In this document: positions 21,916 to 33,353 of the stretch, piece after piece | How positions within the stretch are numbered: the stretch's first letter is position 1 | Layout of the letters: every line of letters starts with the position of its first letter | Assembly (NCBI GenBank): GCA_024516155.1 | Contig: JAJJXM010000041.1 | Coordinates: 318,001 to 382,000 of the forward strand | DNA from: Pyronema omphalodes | Lineage: Eukaryota; Ascomycota; Pezizomycetes; Pezizales; Pyronemataceae | Direction of reading: 5' to 3' | DNA length: 64,000 nucleotides | The notes under the pieces: generated by a model | The model's input: only the letters and a program-made list of their open reading frames with translations | Database searches by the model: none | What the model was told of the DNA's origin: nothing | Program-made: the position numbers and the translations under genes

Positions 21916-24647
21916 TTATGTTGTTGGGGGTATTGTGTAGTCAATATAATGAGAACTATAAGGATGGGGAGATGGGGGGGGGGGGGGGGGCGGGACGATA
22001 GGGGGGACGATAGGGAATGATGTGGTAGTGGCAGTGGCAGTAGCAGTGGTATATTTTGTAGGGATATATGATGTATATATGTATATATGTATGTACCTAT
22101 ATATATATACAGAATCCAAAATCCAAAATCCAAAGTCAAATAAAGCAGCGAAAACAAAAAAGAAGAAAACAATTTCAAATATCACACGTACAGATCGAGA
22201 AGTCAAATCAAAAAAAAAAAATCAACATATAATACTCCCGACAAAAAACACATATATACATAATCCAGCACCTAGTAATCCAGTAGTCAAGCACCAGTAA
22301 TCCAGTACCCAGTACTCCAGCACCAGTAATCCAGCACCCGTAATCCAGCACCCGTAATCCAGTAATCCAGTACCCAGCACCCAGTAATCCATAAAACCCC
22401 ATGGCACACAAAATAAAAAGCCTCAAAAGCCCCTATCCTAACCCATATAGGATTTAAAAAAAAACCACCCCGAAACCGTATAAAACACTCAAGACCACAT
22501 ACCATAAGCCCCAAAACCACATCAATCCCCCATCCCATCATCCCATCAATCCCATCAATCCCATCAATCCCATCAATCCCATCAATCCCATCAATCCCAT
22601 CAATCCCATCAATCCCATCAATCCCATCAATCCCATCAATCCCATCAATCCCATCAATCCCATCAATCCCATCAATCCCATCAATCCCATCAATCTCATC
22701 AATCCCATCAATCCCCAAAACCACATCAATCCCATCAATCCCATCAATCCCATCAATCCCATCAATCCCACCATCATCCCACCACCATCCCACCACCATC
22801 CCCATACAAACTCGGAACTCCCATAAAACAGCGAAACCCTGCAGCCTGCAGCCTAAACCCGAAATCTGGCCGGGGGTGTGGAAACAGCAATTCTACCATA
22901 AAGCCATTGATATCATGCCTTCATCCCTTCTTTTCTTCTTTTCTTCATCCCTTCACAAAAGGTCATAGAGTGTACATAGTAACCAATTCAACATGGACTA
23001 TATGACAAGCCAACCAACATGGACTATATCACAAGCCAACCAACATGGACTATATGACAAGCGCAACTAACACGCAGTATCTAAGTATTGCATCATTTTT
23101 AAGAATCCTAATAACCTTGATAATCCTTATACTGGTTGCTTAAAGCGTTAGGTTTTGAGGTTTGGGGTTTGAGGGTTGAGGGTTGAGGTTTGAGGTTTGA
23201 GGTTTGAGGTTTGAGGTTTGAGGTTTGAGACCTAGGGTTCGAGGTTTGAGTTTCGAGTATCCTAGAAGTATCTGAAGTATCCCATTACCCCCCTCCGTGT
23301 GCCCCATCCCACCATCATCCCCCAGCAAACCAATCCCCGTCCATATCCCATCACCACATACCCCCCCCAAGCCCGTCACCCCCAAACCCGTCACCCCCAC
23401 ACTCTCTACCATCCCTCCCGCTCCTCTCTCTACCATCCCTACCATCCCTACCATCCCTACCATCCCTACCATCCCTCACACTCTCTATCCCCTCCCGTAG
23501 CCATAGCCATACCATCCTCTCCATGCATAAAATCCTCAACATAACCACCATCCTATATCAGTAATATCAGTATTTATTTCCAAGTCTCAAGGTCCAAGGT
23601 TCAAGGTTCAGTAATCCAAACCAGATACCGCTTATTCCAAAAAAAAAAAAAACAAAAAAAAAAGAAAGAAAAAGAAAAAGGAGCCACGAGCCACGCTTAG
23701 ATGGAGGGAGGGGGAGCTGGGGGGGGGGGGGGGAGAGAGAATAAAGAAACACCCAGACAGAGACAGAGACAGAGACAGAGACAGGGGGGAGAAGAGAAAA
23801 CGAATACCCAGACAGAAGGAGGAAGGGGGAGGGTTGCAGGATGAGGGAATGAGGGAATGCAGGACAGAAAAAACACCGAAAAGAAAAAAAAAAAAATACC
23901 GAAACGAAAAAAATCAACACCCCGAAAAGAAAATCAACACATCCCAAAAAAATAAAAAATATAAGATCCTCTACACCATATCCATATCCCCATATCCATA
24001 TCCCCATATCCGCATTTCCATATCACCCTTTACATCAAAGCAAAAAAGCAAAGTAAAAAAGCAAAAAAGTAAAAAAAAAAAAAAAAAGAAAAGACTTTGT
24101 ATAAAACACCCTAAATAACCCTAAATAATCCTACAAAAAAAAACACAAACAAAAAACAAAAACCCCCATTTATCACATCGCTATTGCAACAAAAACACAG
24201 AAAAAGAAAACAAAGAAAACAAAGAAAACAAAAACAAAGAAAAAGAAAACAAAAACAAAGAAAACCACGCCATACCACATACCACGCCATACCACATACC
24301 ACGCCATACCACATGCCACGCCTAACCATACCACACACATCACATCACGCCAGATCACGCTCCACCACAACCCCACTCCGGAAAATAAATAAACATCCCC
24401 CAAAAAAAAACTCCATCAAGAAAACAATCACAGCAACTCAAGTCAAATCACACCAAATCACGCAAACGAAAAAGAAGGCAAGCAACCAAGAAAAATCTCA
24501 AAAAAAAAAAAAACAGCTTCTCATGTAATCTCTTAACTCTCCTCATATCTTCCCTTCCCCGTCTCCCATCTCCCCAATCTCCCAAAACCCCCCCATTCCC
24601 CAAATCTCAAATCTCAAATCTCAAAGCAAGCAAAAAAAAAAAGCAAA
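21916..24647. other. Microsatellite-rich gene desert
   Basis: No supported gene in 2.7 kb. It holds a run of 17 G at 21974-21990, a degenerate CCAGTAATCCAGCAC repeat at about 22262-22390, the CCCATCAAT array (separate entry), a TTTGAGG heptamer array at about 23155-23230, a CCATCCCTAC array at about 23428-23480, a run of 15 G at 23719-23733, a GAGACA array at about 23757-23785, and A-rich and CCACGCCATA-type repeats at 24180-24330. Long open frames here only translate these repeats. It may include the 3' UTR of the ZDS1-like gene. Confidence 0.75.
22529..22776. repeat. 9-bp CCCATCAAT minisatellite
   Basis: More than 20 near-perfect copies of CCCATCAAT, interrupted once at about 22705-22730 by a segment (ccccaaaaccacatcaat) that also precedes the array at about 22510. 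Because 9 is a multiple of three, the minus strand reads as an open (Gly-Ile-Asp)n frame, which is a product of the repeat and not a gene. Confidence 0.95.
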
Positions 24648-27600
24648 TCAACTTACATCATCATAATCCCTCCCCGCATATTCCTCCTGTCTCTGAATCC
24701 ACCGTTGATCTCTTTCCCTATCTCTCTCGTTTCCCGCTGTATATCCCGCTGTATATCCAGCACTAGCCATATCCCCTGTTATTCCTCCTGATGATGATGA
24801 TCGATTATTGGCATTGCCTTGGTTATGGTTATTATTCGAGTTATGATTTGAGTTGCCTTGGTTGCCTTGGTTATGGTTGTGGTTACTGGACGAGGAGGAG
24901 GAGGAGTAAGATCTAGTACCAGCTTGTGCGATGAGTTGAGGTTGAGTTTGTTGAACTTTTGCTAGGTATGAGTACATAAAGTTACTTAGCAGGACCTATA
25001 TATTTCGTGTTATAAAAAACAGGTTATTAGCTATCTGTCATTATTCCAAAATTTCACAAAATTTCACAGGCATATTCCACAGCCCCCGAAAAAAAAAAAA
25101 ATTAACCAACATACCTGTTGCTGCAACGGTCTCCTCGGATTTGCCAATTTCAGATGACTCAGCCTATAAATAGCGCGTTCAATATGTATGGGAAACCTAG
25201 TATAATAAAACGGCGGCTGTTGTTGCTGTTGTTGTTGCTGCTGTTGATATTGATGTTGCTGATTCTGTTCCTGAGGAGTTTTCGGTCGTTTAGATGAATT
25301 TGATGAAGATGATTGATTTTGCGAATTATGTTCTGAGCTTTTCTTCCTACTTCCACCGAAGAATGAGAGGAAGGAATTTGTAGTCGACGAAGCTGGTGGG
25401 TCCTTTTCTTTTTCCTTGTCTTTGTCCTTGTCCTTGATTTTCGGGGTTTCCTCTGTAGAAGAAGTTGAAGAAGACGAGGAAGAGGAGGAGAAACTACTTG
25501 ATGAGGGTAATAAATTTGCCGCCGAGGGAGAAGCAGAGGAGGAGGTTTCGATAGATTTTTGTAGCAAGTCAAGACGAGCTTTGTCTTTCTCCTGTTTTTC
25601 CTTTGATATTTTTTCTTTATCAAATCGTTCTCTTTCCGCAAGTTTATCCCGATCGATTTTATCAACTTTATCTCTATCCCTATCTTTAGTTAATTTCTCC
25701 GAACTCTTGGGTCGTTTTTTCTTTCCAGATGTTGATGATGATGGGGATTGAGATTCTGAAGCTGAAGATGAGGTGGGTTGTAATGATTTACTACTGGTGG
25801 TAGTGGTTGTATCTTCCGTTTTGTTATTCTTGGAATCGGAGCCTAGTAACCATCCCCAGGAGGTTTTCCGGTCTTTAACGGAACCTGAAGTTGAGGTTGG
25901 TTTAAGTTTCTTTGCGTCCTTCTCTTTTTCCTTTTCCTCTTTCTTCTCTTTCTCCTTCTCAAACTCCTCCGATTTCCGTCCCTTTGCAGTCGAGATCCCA
26001 CTACTAGGTAATGAAGCTTTCCTCTCTGGCAACTCAATCGGAGGGGTTTCCACAATCTTTGGAGGTAGTAGTATTGTCGGCGGTTCACTACTCCTTAATT
26101 TGCCCACCACAATCCCATGATCCTGTGTCATGGGTTTCGGTTCACTTCCTCCCCTCTTTCTACCACCCTCCTTCTCCTTCACCGCACCTGGTACACTCTT
26201 ACATCTCTCCCTCTCCTCGACCTTTTCCACCGCTTCCATAACCTTACTAGAAGCCGGCAGAGATCCTCTCAGGGGACGCACCTGATCTTTTTCCTCTGCC
26301 TGCTCATCTGATAAACCCGGTGGTAAGGGTTCAGTATTAGATCTCTGTAACCGAAAGCCAGGCGGCATAGGATCTTCATCTTCCGGTCTACTACTTCGTT
26401 TAGAACCAATCCGTTCACCACGACGTAGAGAGCCTCGTCGGTAGTGTGTAGCGGTTGATCTCTTAAGGCCTACTTTCGGGGCAAAGATAATTGGGGTGTC
26501 ATCGAAATCAGCAGCCGGTGAACCTGTCGATGTTCTAATCCCGGCAATTCCTCCAGACTCCCCAAGATCCCCAGTATTTATACCACCATGGCCAATTACC
26601 GGTCCACCTAAACCCCCAGAGACCCCCCCACCTCCGGCTCCCGCAGCTTCCGTCAACTTTGCCATCAGCGCCACGGGATCCTTCATTAAGTCCTCGACTT
26701 TAATCCCGGGGGGTTCTCGAACACTCCTCCGCTTCTCTAATCTCTCCGCCCCATCTCTATATGCCGCCGGACTATCCACCCGTTGACTTAGCATACTTTT
26801 TTTCCTCCTAAGAGCCGGTCCTTGATCTGGTGATAATGAAGCGCTACTACTTCTTCTTGATATCTCTGCTTTCTTCTTTTCCAAATATGCGGAGAATTCC
26901 TGCGGGGCAAGCTCGGGGTGGAGTCTAGCTGGAACCCAAAAGACGGCTGTAGCTTCGTCGGAGGAGTCTGAAGGGGTGTTGATTCCTGGAATCGAAGGAG
27001 AACCAGGCGGTGGGGAGTTGCTGGGAGAGAAATTTGGGAGATCAGGATCCGCGGAGGTTACGTCCATTGACATTCGTCGGAGGGCTTGGAGATTACTGAT
27101 TTCCATGGCGACAGCGTGGGGGGAAGTTTCGTAGTCGATTGTGTTGAGAGGGTAGTGGTGGGAAGCGGGGGAGGTGGGGGATGTTGGAGCTGTAGTTGTT
27201 CCTCCGCTTGCTGATGTTCCTGCTGTTCCTGCCGATGCGCTCCCTCCGCTCCCTTGTGTTGGGGGTGATCGTTTCCGTGGTGGTGATCGCGGGTTATTGA
27301 TAGCTATTATGGGATTTCGTGGGTTCGTGGTCGCGCGCGGAGGACTCGTGGGTGATCTTGGATCTACGTATGGGTTTGGACTGCGCGGGGACGTAGGACT
27401 CGTAGGGCTCGTGGTGGCTGTATTTCGTGATCTAGGAGGTGACCGTGGGTTCGTCGCATCGGCACTAGGGGGTGACGAAGGCGGGGTCCTTGCGTTGACG
27501 CTTGTATTGGAAGTACGTATGTTCGGTACCGAAAGCGTAGTCTGTCTCTTTTTTGATCTTGGTGTCATACCTCCCCCAGCTCCGTCATAGACGGCAGAGG

Positions 27601-27736
27601 CGAGTTCTTCATCTGTTGGTGAGGGTAGAAAGGAGTAACGGTTGCTTGTGAAGGTGTTGACAGCGCTTGTGTTGATGTCGGATGGAGAAGAGTATAAGTC
27701 GCCGATTTCTTCGGTGACGTGGTGCGGATCGCTCAT
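24648..27736 (-). CDS. ZDS1: ZDS1/ZDS2-family protein (PP2A-Cdc55 / cell polarity regulator)
   Basis: Exons 25115-27736 and 24648-24995 give 989 aa. The intron is 24996-25114 (119 nt, GTATGT to ATATATAG). Identification rests on the C-terminal Zds domain, split by the intron: RFPIHIERAIYRLSHLKL (about 847-864) then LLSNFMYSYLAKVQ (about 876-889). These closely match the conserved end of yeast Zds1/Zds2, which bind PP2A-Cdc55 and act on mitotic exit and polarity. The rest is low complexity: Ser/Pro-rich N-terminal third, KEKEKK-rich charged stretches, Ser runs, and a Gln tract of about 10 before the domain. The tail is Asn/His/Ser-rich. The stop used here overlaps a perfect GTAAGT (24652-24657), so a further 3' exon cannot be excluded. 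An in-frame upstream mini-exon exists (separate entry). Confidence 0.9.
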
Positions 27737-27763
27737 CGAGGCGCGAGCGCGTTCGTGACGAGG

Positions 27764-27991
27764 CTATGGGTGATGTCAGTGACGATGAGGAAAGCTATGG
27801 GATTCGGTTAGGGGATCAACAGCCCCGCATGAGAGTAGGGGCGCGGGGTAGGGGGGAGGAGAGCGCGACGGATGAAGGTCTGGACGGGTGGTGAGGATAG
27901 GGCTGCCTTCGCCAAAGTCCAGACAGACAGCTCTTGTGGCGAGGACATCGATCCAGATCGTCGCAGAGATATCACATACCTTTACACTCAT
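27764..27991 (-). other. Upstream mini-exon and 216-nt intron of the ZDS1-like gene
   Basis: On the minus strand, ATGAGTGTAAAG (27980-27991) is followed by a GTATGT donor. An acceptor CACCCATAG (branch CACTGAC) ends at 27764. Splicing joins the ATG in frame to nine codons upstream of the ATG at 27736, which would give the protein 13 extra N-terminal residues (MSVKPRHERARAS). If the junction is used, translation probably starts at 27991; otherwise this is an intron in the 5' leader. Confidence 0.55.
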
Positions 27992-29352
27992 TCTCCTCTT
28001 TCTTGTTCTCCTTGTTCAGTTTCTGAGATTCTCGTGTGTGGAATCAGTTGATGGCGTCTAGTATACAGCGGCGGCGATGCGGACTGAAGACAAAGTTCAG
28101 GCCTGAATGGGAGTGGCGAGGTACATGGGCGTGGGTTGTGCTCTAATCTGGGATCGTGGGTCGTCACTGCTGTAGTCGTTTGTAGATACTGGGTGAGCTG
28201 AGCTTCGATGGTGCGTTGTAGGGCTCCGCAGGGCTGTCGCTGGCGAACGAGAGATGAGGGACGATGCGATGCGAAAAACGCGGATCCGAGGGTGCAGTAT
28301 GTCCTTTTCCTTTGTTGGAGTAAGTCGGTTTGAGGTGAGTGGGGGTTTGAAGGAAGGTTTCGCGGTGGTTGGGACAAAGCTCGGAGTGTCTGGAGAGAGT
28401 AGCGATGGCTGACGATGGTTGATGGTCGATGGTGTACCGAGCTGCAATTTCTTTTGTTTCGGGTGATGTCAAGTAAGGGGAGTTTATTCTGGATAAGAGG
28501 GAGTAGGGATAAATGATCTGCTTCTTTTTTCACTCGCGGCGACTCTATTTTTGTCTCTGGTGGTCCGGTTGTATTGTCTCTCGTGGGCGGTTTTTTGTCG
28601 CCTTACCACGGCTGTAGACTGATTTGTAGATCCTGCTTGTGAAGAAACGACCGAGATGAACAGCATCAACCATCCAGGAACAGCTGTGACGATAAAGAAT
28701 TGAAGGAGAAGACAGTCGGAAAAGAACAGTACCGAGCATCAGAGAATAGCTATGATCACGGTCAAGAATTAAAAGTAAAGACAGCTCAAAGGGGCACAGC
28801 TGTGATGGTATAAAAGTAGGACAAGCGCTGAACCAAAAACAAAAATGGTGACAAGCGCTGAACAAAATCTCCGAGAGTCTCAACGTCTCTTCAGAGTTCA
28901 GACAGCCTGGTAAAAAAGAAACTCACAATTGAGGTTGTTCAAAAAAGTAAATAAGCTGTCATCATCGTCTGTGGCTGATGTGAGTACAGTGACACTCATC
29001 CGACAGGCTTCCCCTCATCAGCCTTTCATACATTCAGGAATTCCTTCACAGCTCTTCATCTATCCAGACTTCAGCTTCAGACGCCATAAAACAACCCATC
29101 GATTTCTACAGACTTTGCATTTCAAACAGCCCCGCATATCACGAGACCTCAACTTAGCTCACATAGCTCCCCCCTCATCAAAAGCCAAGCCAAGCTTCAG
29201 CTGCGGTAGCTTCACTGAACTATAGAAACCTTCTTTACACGTCGAGTCGCATCCATCGCATCCCGACAAAAAGCTTAACAACAACAACGCTCTTTACCAC
29301 CAAAACCACCACCAACCATCCCTCCCACTCCTTCCGAACCAGATCCGAAACA
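27992..29352. promoter_or_regulatory. Shared divergent upstream region of ZDS1-like gene and TBCA
   Basis: The two genes are transcribed away from each other across about 1.4 kb. No gene is supported inside. The 181-codon minus-strand frame at 27988-28533 and the plus-strand frame at 28929-29225 have leader-like composition and no domain. Around 28670-28870 two similar segments occur (AAGAATTGAAGGAGAAGACAG at about 28695 and AAGAATTAAAAGTAAAGACAG at about 28763), a short local duplication. Confidence 0.5.
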
Positions 29353-30320
29353 ATGCCTCCCCCAACGATCCTCGCCATCAAAACCTCCGCCGTAAAACGG
29401 TTGATCAAAGAAGACGCAAGTTATCACAAGCAACTCACGCTTGACCAAGCTCGCCTTGAAAAAATGGAGAACGATGGGGAGAGCGACAAGTATGCTATTG
29501 CTCAGCAGGTATGTGCTGTCTGTGTGTGTTGGTCGCTTTGTCGTATCATTCACTCAACTACCCGCTTCGTATGCGGGGAAGCTTTGCGCGGATACCCCGC
29601 CAACACGAACGTGTGAAGCTTCATCTCCGTATACCCAAATCTTCATACCTCTTTCCTTCTGCACTCTCCGAAAACCAGATAGCTAACAAACCGTACCCAA
29701 AAACAGAAGAAAGTAGTCGAAGAAACTCAAGCCGCCATCCCAGTTGTTCGCCAGAGACTTGAAGACGCTATTCAGGACCTAGAGAACCAGCTTGTACGTC
29801 CCCATCCCCTACCTCATCATCCGCGTCGTATCATTATCCCCTACCAAAAGATCACACACCATCAAAACCAATTCCATATCAATATGCCCCTTTTATATTC
29901 CGCGATTGCTTCTTTCTACATATGCCTTTACAATCATCCAAGTGCTGTCAATACTGTACAGTGCAGCTCCAACTATTCCCACTGTTCATCCGAGCTATTG
30001 CCCCTGCACCTGCATCTATCTGCACATTTCAAATCACATCACAGTGTAGTGCAGTTCTATTCTTGCACTTGGTGCCAGAACTTCTCGTCTCCTTCACTTC
30101 CTTTCCATCTCCCATTGCTCCTCCTTGCTTCCAGTTGCCTTCATCTACCCCTCTACTCCTCTATTCTACAATCTAAGAAATTTGTCACAAAAAAAAATAA
30201 ACAGAGAAAATTAAGCTAATATACCAACAGCAAGCTTCTACCAATGAAACCGACCTCGTGAAAGAGAACGCACGGGAGGCTGTTACCGATGGAAAGAAGG
30301 CTTTGGTACCGAGTGCTTAA
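29353..30320 (+). CDS. TBCA: Tubulin-binding cofactor A (TBCA / Rbl2)
   Basis: Three exons, 29353-29508, 29708-29794 and 30231-30320, all phase 0, give 110 aa, the usual TBCA length (yeast Rbl2 106, human 108). Introns are 199 nt (GTATGT...ACAG) and 436 nt (GTACGT...ACAG), long for this window. The protein begins with the family pattern ILAIKTSAVKRLIKEDASYHKQL, continues with a Gln/Glu/Lys-rich helix (VVRQRLEDAIQDLENQL) and ends TDGKKALVPSA. It fits the three-helix bundle that captures beta-tubulin during folding in the cytosol. A GGC/GGT triplet repeat follows directly after the stop (about 30321-30352), probably in the 3' UTR. Confidence 0.93.
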
Positions 30321-30725
30321 GGCGGCGGCGGCGGCGGCGGTGGTGGTGGTGTTGGTGTCTGGCGTGTGATGGTGATGGTGGGGTGGGAGGTGTGGTGAAG
30401 GTGATGCTGGATAGGAACTGAATATCGAAAGAGGGGAGGCGAGAACAAAGATGCATAATACCCAATTACATGGATTAACTAAAAAATTCCTTATTAATGA
30501 TAATACCAACCAAAAATCTTTTATAATGCACAACACATACAGCAAAATTCTAAAATCCGGTAGAAAACAGGTTACAGCTATTAGAAGTTAATGACGAGCT
30601 TTCAGAAGAGGTTTTTTTTGTTAGTGATATTGATATTGATATTGAGTTTGTACATAATAAGTAATTATCATACTTTAGATGGTTTTTAAGGGACTATATT
30701 GACTAGGGAAATAGGGAAGATATAA

Positions 30726-30812
30726 TCCTCGGTAGTATAGTGGTTAGTATTTCCGCCTGTCATTCACTGATTGGTTTCGCGGGAGACCGGGGTTCAATTC
30801 CCCGCCGAGGAG
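30726..30812 (+). tRNA. tRNA-Asp(GTC) with 15-nt intron
   Basis: The 72-nt mature sequence is identical to the minus-strand tRNA at 21830-21915 (loop CTGTCAC, anticodon GTC). Its intron after position 37 is 15 nt and different in sequence (TTCACTGATTGGTTT). A T-rich terminator follows. Open frames starting at 30740 and 30771 run through this tRNA and are not genes. Confidence 0.96.
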
Positions 30813-31622
30813 TTTCTTTTTTTGGGGGGTTTGGGTTTGGGTTTGATTTTTTGTTTGCTGCTTTTGCTGTCTTGGTTTTATTTTTCTGTGTTGATTTTAT
30901 TTTTTTGTGTTGTTTTGCTTTTGGGGTGGAAGGGGTTTTTCTGGTTGCTGGTTGCTGGTTGCTGGTTGCTGGGTTTTTGTAGTTTTGTTTTCATCGTTGT
31001 TTTTATCGTCTTTTGTTTTCATCGTTGTTTTTATCGTCTTTTGTTTATGTTTCGTCTCTTGTTTATGTTTTTGTTTATGTTTATGTTTATCTTCTCCCTT
31101 CCCCCTTCCCCCTTCCCCCCTTGTCCCCCTTCTTCCCTTATTCCCATCTTTCCCCTTGTTTTCCCTTCCCCCTTCTCCCCTTCTTTTCCCTTCCCCTTCT
31201 CCCCATTACTCCCGCTTATTCCCCTTCCCTTCCCATTATTCCCTTGTTTTCCCTTTCTTCAATACTATCACTTTATCACGACATTATCACATTACCACGG
31301 CATTATCACTTTATCACAGCCTTACCACAGCCTTAACACGGCATTATCACGGCATAATGGCATAATGGCAATGATACCATCACAGTCCCCGATCCAAACC
31401 AGTGGCTATATATATTATATATTATATATCTGTTTTTAGTAAATTTAACAAATTTAGAAAATTTAACAAATTTAACAAATTTAACAAATTCAACAAAAAA
31501 GAAAGCATGCGAAAAAGAAAAGCATGCGAAAAAAAGATAAAAAAAAGCACACGAAAAAAAAAAAATTACGTCAAAAAAAATAAAAGAAAAAAAAAGTATG
31601 CCGGAAAAAAACGCAAAAAAGA
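30813..31622. other. Low-complexity intergenic DNA between two tRNA genes
   Basis: T/G-rich to pyrimidine-rich sequence: GGTTGCTGGTTGCT repeat at about 30944-30970, CCCCTTCCC tracts at 31095-31260, a CATTATCAC-type repeat at about 31266-31355 and an AATTTAACA repeat at about 31438-31495. No gene is supported. Confidence 0.75.
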
Positions 31623-31714
31623 AACCGAACGCGGGGATCGAACCCGCAACCTTCAGATCACTTGGTGAGGAGCACCCATAGAAGTCTGACGCGCTACCAT
31701 TGCGCCAGCCCGGC
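31623..31714 (-). tRNA. tRNA-Arg(TCT) with 20-nt intron
   Basis: Acceptor GCCGGGC/GTTCGGT (three G-U pairs, including the first pair), D stem GCGC/GCGC, anticodon stem TCAGA/TCTGA with loop CTTCTAA after removal of a 20-nt intron at position 37/38, T arm GCGGG-TTCGATC-CCCGC, discriminator T and a T-run terminator. The many wobble pairs in the acceptor stem are somewhat unusual, but the fold is complete. Confidence 0.88.
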
Positions 31715-33085
31715 TTGGTTGGTGTTGGTGTTATGTATGGTATTGTAATTAAAATAAGAATGAGGATGGAGATATGGAGATGAGAATGGAGATATGGAGA
31801 TATGGTTGGGGGGGAGGGAGGGGGGTTGTTGCTGCGGTGGTGATAGTGATGGTGATGGTGATGGTGATGGTGATGGTGGTGATGGTGGTGATGGGGGCAA
31901 ATTTTTATTACAATCGTATTCCGATATGAAAGTTTTTTTACGGCTATAGTATATCTACTACCCCACAAGCCGCGTGACAGTATGACAATAACTGACCCTT
32001 GCCGTGCACGTCGTTCTTTTTAGGGGAAGGGGGGAGGGAAGCTACAATGTTAGAAATCAGAGTAATAAATAGTTTAGAAAATATTGCTGTTGGATGTTAT
32101 TTATTAATAATGCTTTTGTCTTCTGTCTTCTGTCTTCTGGATTAATTACTATGCTTGCTGCCTTTCATCTGTCATTGTCATGTGTAATTGATATGTACTC
32201 ACTTACCTATTTACCTACTTACCTACTTACCTACTTACCTACTTACCTACTTACCTACTTACCTACTTACCTACTTACCTACTTACCTACTTACCCACCT
32301 ACCCACTTACCCGCAGAAGACATCACTTCGCTTTGCCTTACGCTGGTTAGAAACCAGGAAGTAAGCTCCTCAGCAGGATCACTACATATGTATGTAGGAA
32401 TCTAAGAGGCCAAGAAGCTCAGAGGCTGTGAGGCTAGACACCAACGCAGCTCTATCAACCGACGAAATAGTATGTAGATACCAACCACATCCCCGTTCTT
32501 CAGTAGTGTATATAGCATATAGATACGATAAAATCAACAACGCCACGGATGGCATAGAACCAAGAGAATGCATCCCCTGAGAGCCCAATATAAATTAGAT
32601 AATATCCACAACCTCTGATGTTAATATTAACCTCAACCTCAACCTCAACCTCAATCTCAACCTACAGCCTCTATGTCCTGCTAAAGTCAATACAAATCTC
32701 GGTGGTAATTAATATCGTGCAAGGTCACCGGGGAACTTGTATGCTGTGTGGTGTGTTAGGGAAGGAGAGTTGGGTTTGAAGAGGAGGAAGATGTGGGTAA
32801 GATGTAGTATAGGTGAACTAGATAAAACGGGATAAAATATACACGTGTCTTATCTATCTCGTCTATCTCGTCTATCCATCATCAAAAAATAAGAAAACCA
32901 TCCTATCATATATATATCTAAAAATCAGCTATATTTATCGCTACTACTATCATATCTCCCGTTGACTGAAAGCGCAGTACAGTCGACTATATGATCATCT
33001 GCAGGTTCTGAGTTCACAAGAAAGCTTGCGTCTTGCTACGGTTATAACAATATATTTGTTAATGAATAATAGCTGTCATCAATTT
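31715..33085. other. Intergenic with simple repeats
   Basis: No gene is supported. A GATGGT-type hexamer array lies at about 31840-31895, a TACTTACC octamer array of roughly 13 copies at about 32206-32307 and a CCTCAA hexamer array at about 32632-32662. Confidence 0.75.
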
Positions 33086-33172
33086 GGGGTTGTGGCGCAG
33101 TGGTAGCGCGTTCGCTTTGCATCCATGATTCAATCATGCGAAAGGCCTAGGGTTCGATCCCCTACTGCTCCA
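33086..33172 (+). tRNA. tRNA-Ala(TGC) with 15-nt intron
   Basis: Acceptor GGGGTTG/CTGCTCC with discriminator A and the alanine identity pair G3-U70; anticodon stem TTCGC/GCGAA with loop TTTGCAT (anticodon TGC) interrupted by a 15-nt intron; T arm TAGGG-TTCGATC-CCCTA. A run of about nine T follows as terminator. Confidence 0.95.
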
Positions 33173-33353
33173 ATCTTTTTTTTTGACCAAATCCTTCTTT
33201 TCCACCTATCCACATAGCATAGCTGGATTTTTGTTTCGGGACTTCTGTTGCTGTTGGGGCTGGGACTGTGGAAGGAAGGACGGAACCTGGGACTTGGTAT
33301 GATATTTTCGTGTATTTTAGTTACTGGAAGTTTCTGTGTTTATTATGCCATGT

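Noticed and set aside
22287..22805. 172-codon frame encoding (Gly-Ile-Asp)n
   Set aside because: It arises only because the 9-bp repeat is a multiple of three; there is no other coding feature.
23155..23230. Telomere-like TTTGAGG array
   Set aside because: It is short, internal, not the fungal TTAGGG repeat, and flanked by ordinary intergenic DNA and genes on both sides.
27988..28533. 181-codon minus-strand frame upstream of the ZDS1-like gene
   Set aside because: Leader-like composition, no domain, and it reads into the proposed 5' splice structure.
30740..30982. Open frames starting inside the tRNA-Asp region
   Set aside because: They overlap a perfect tRNA gene and continue into T/G-rich low-complexity DNA.
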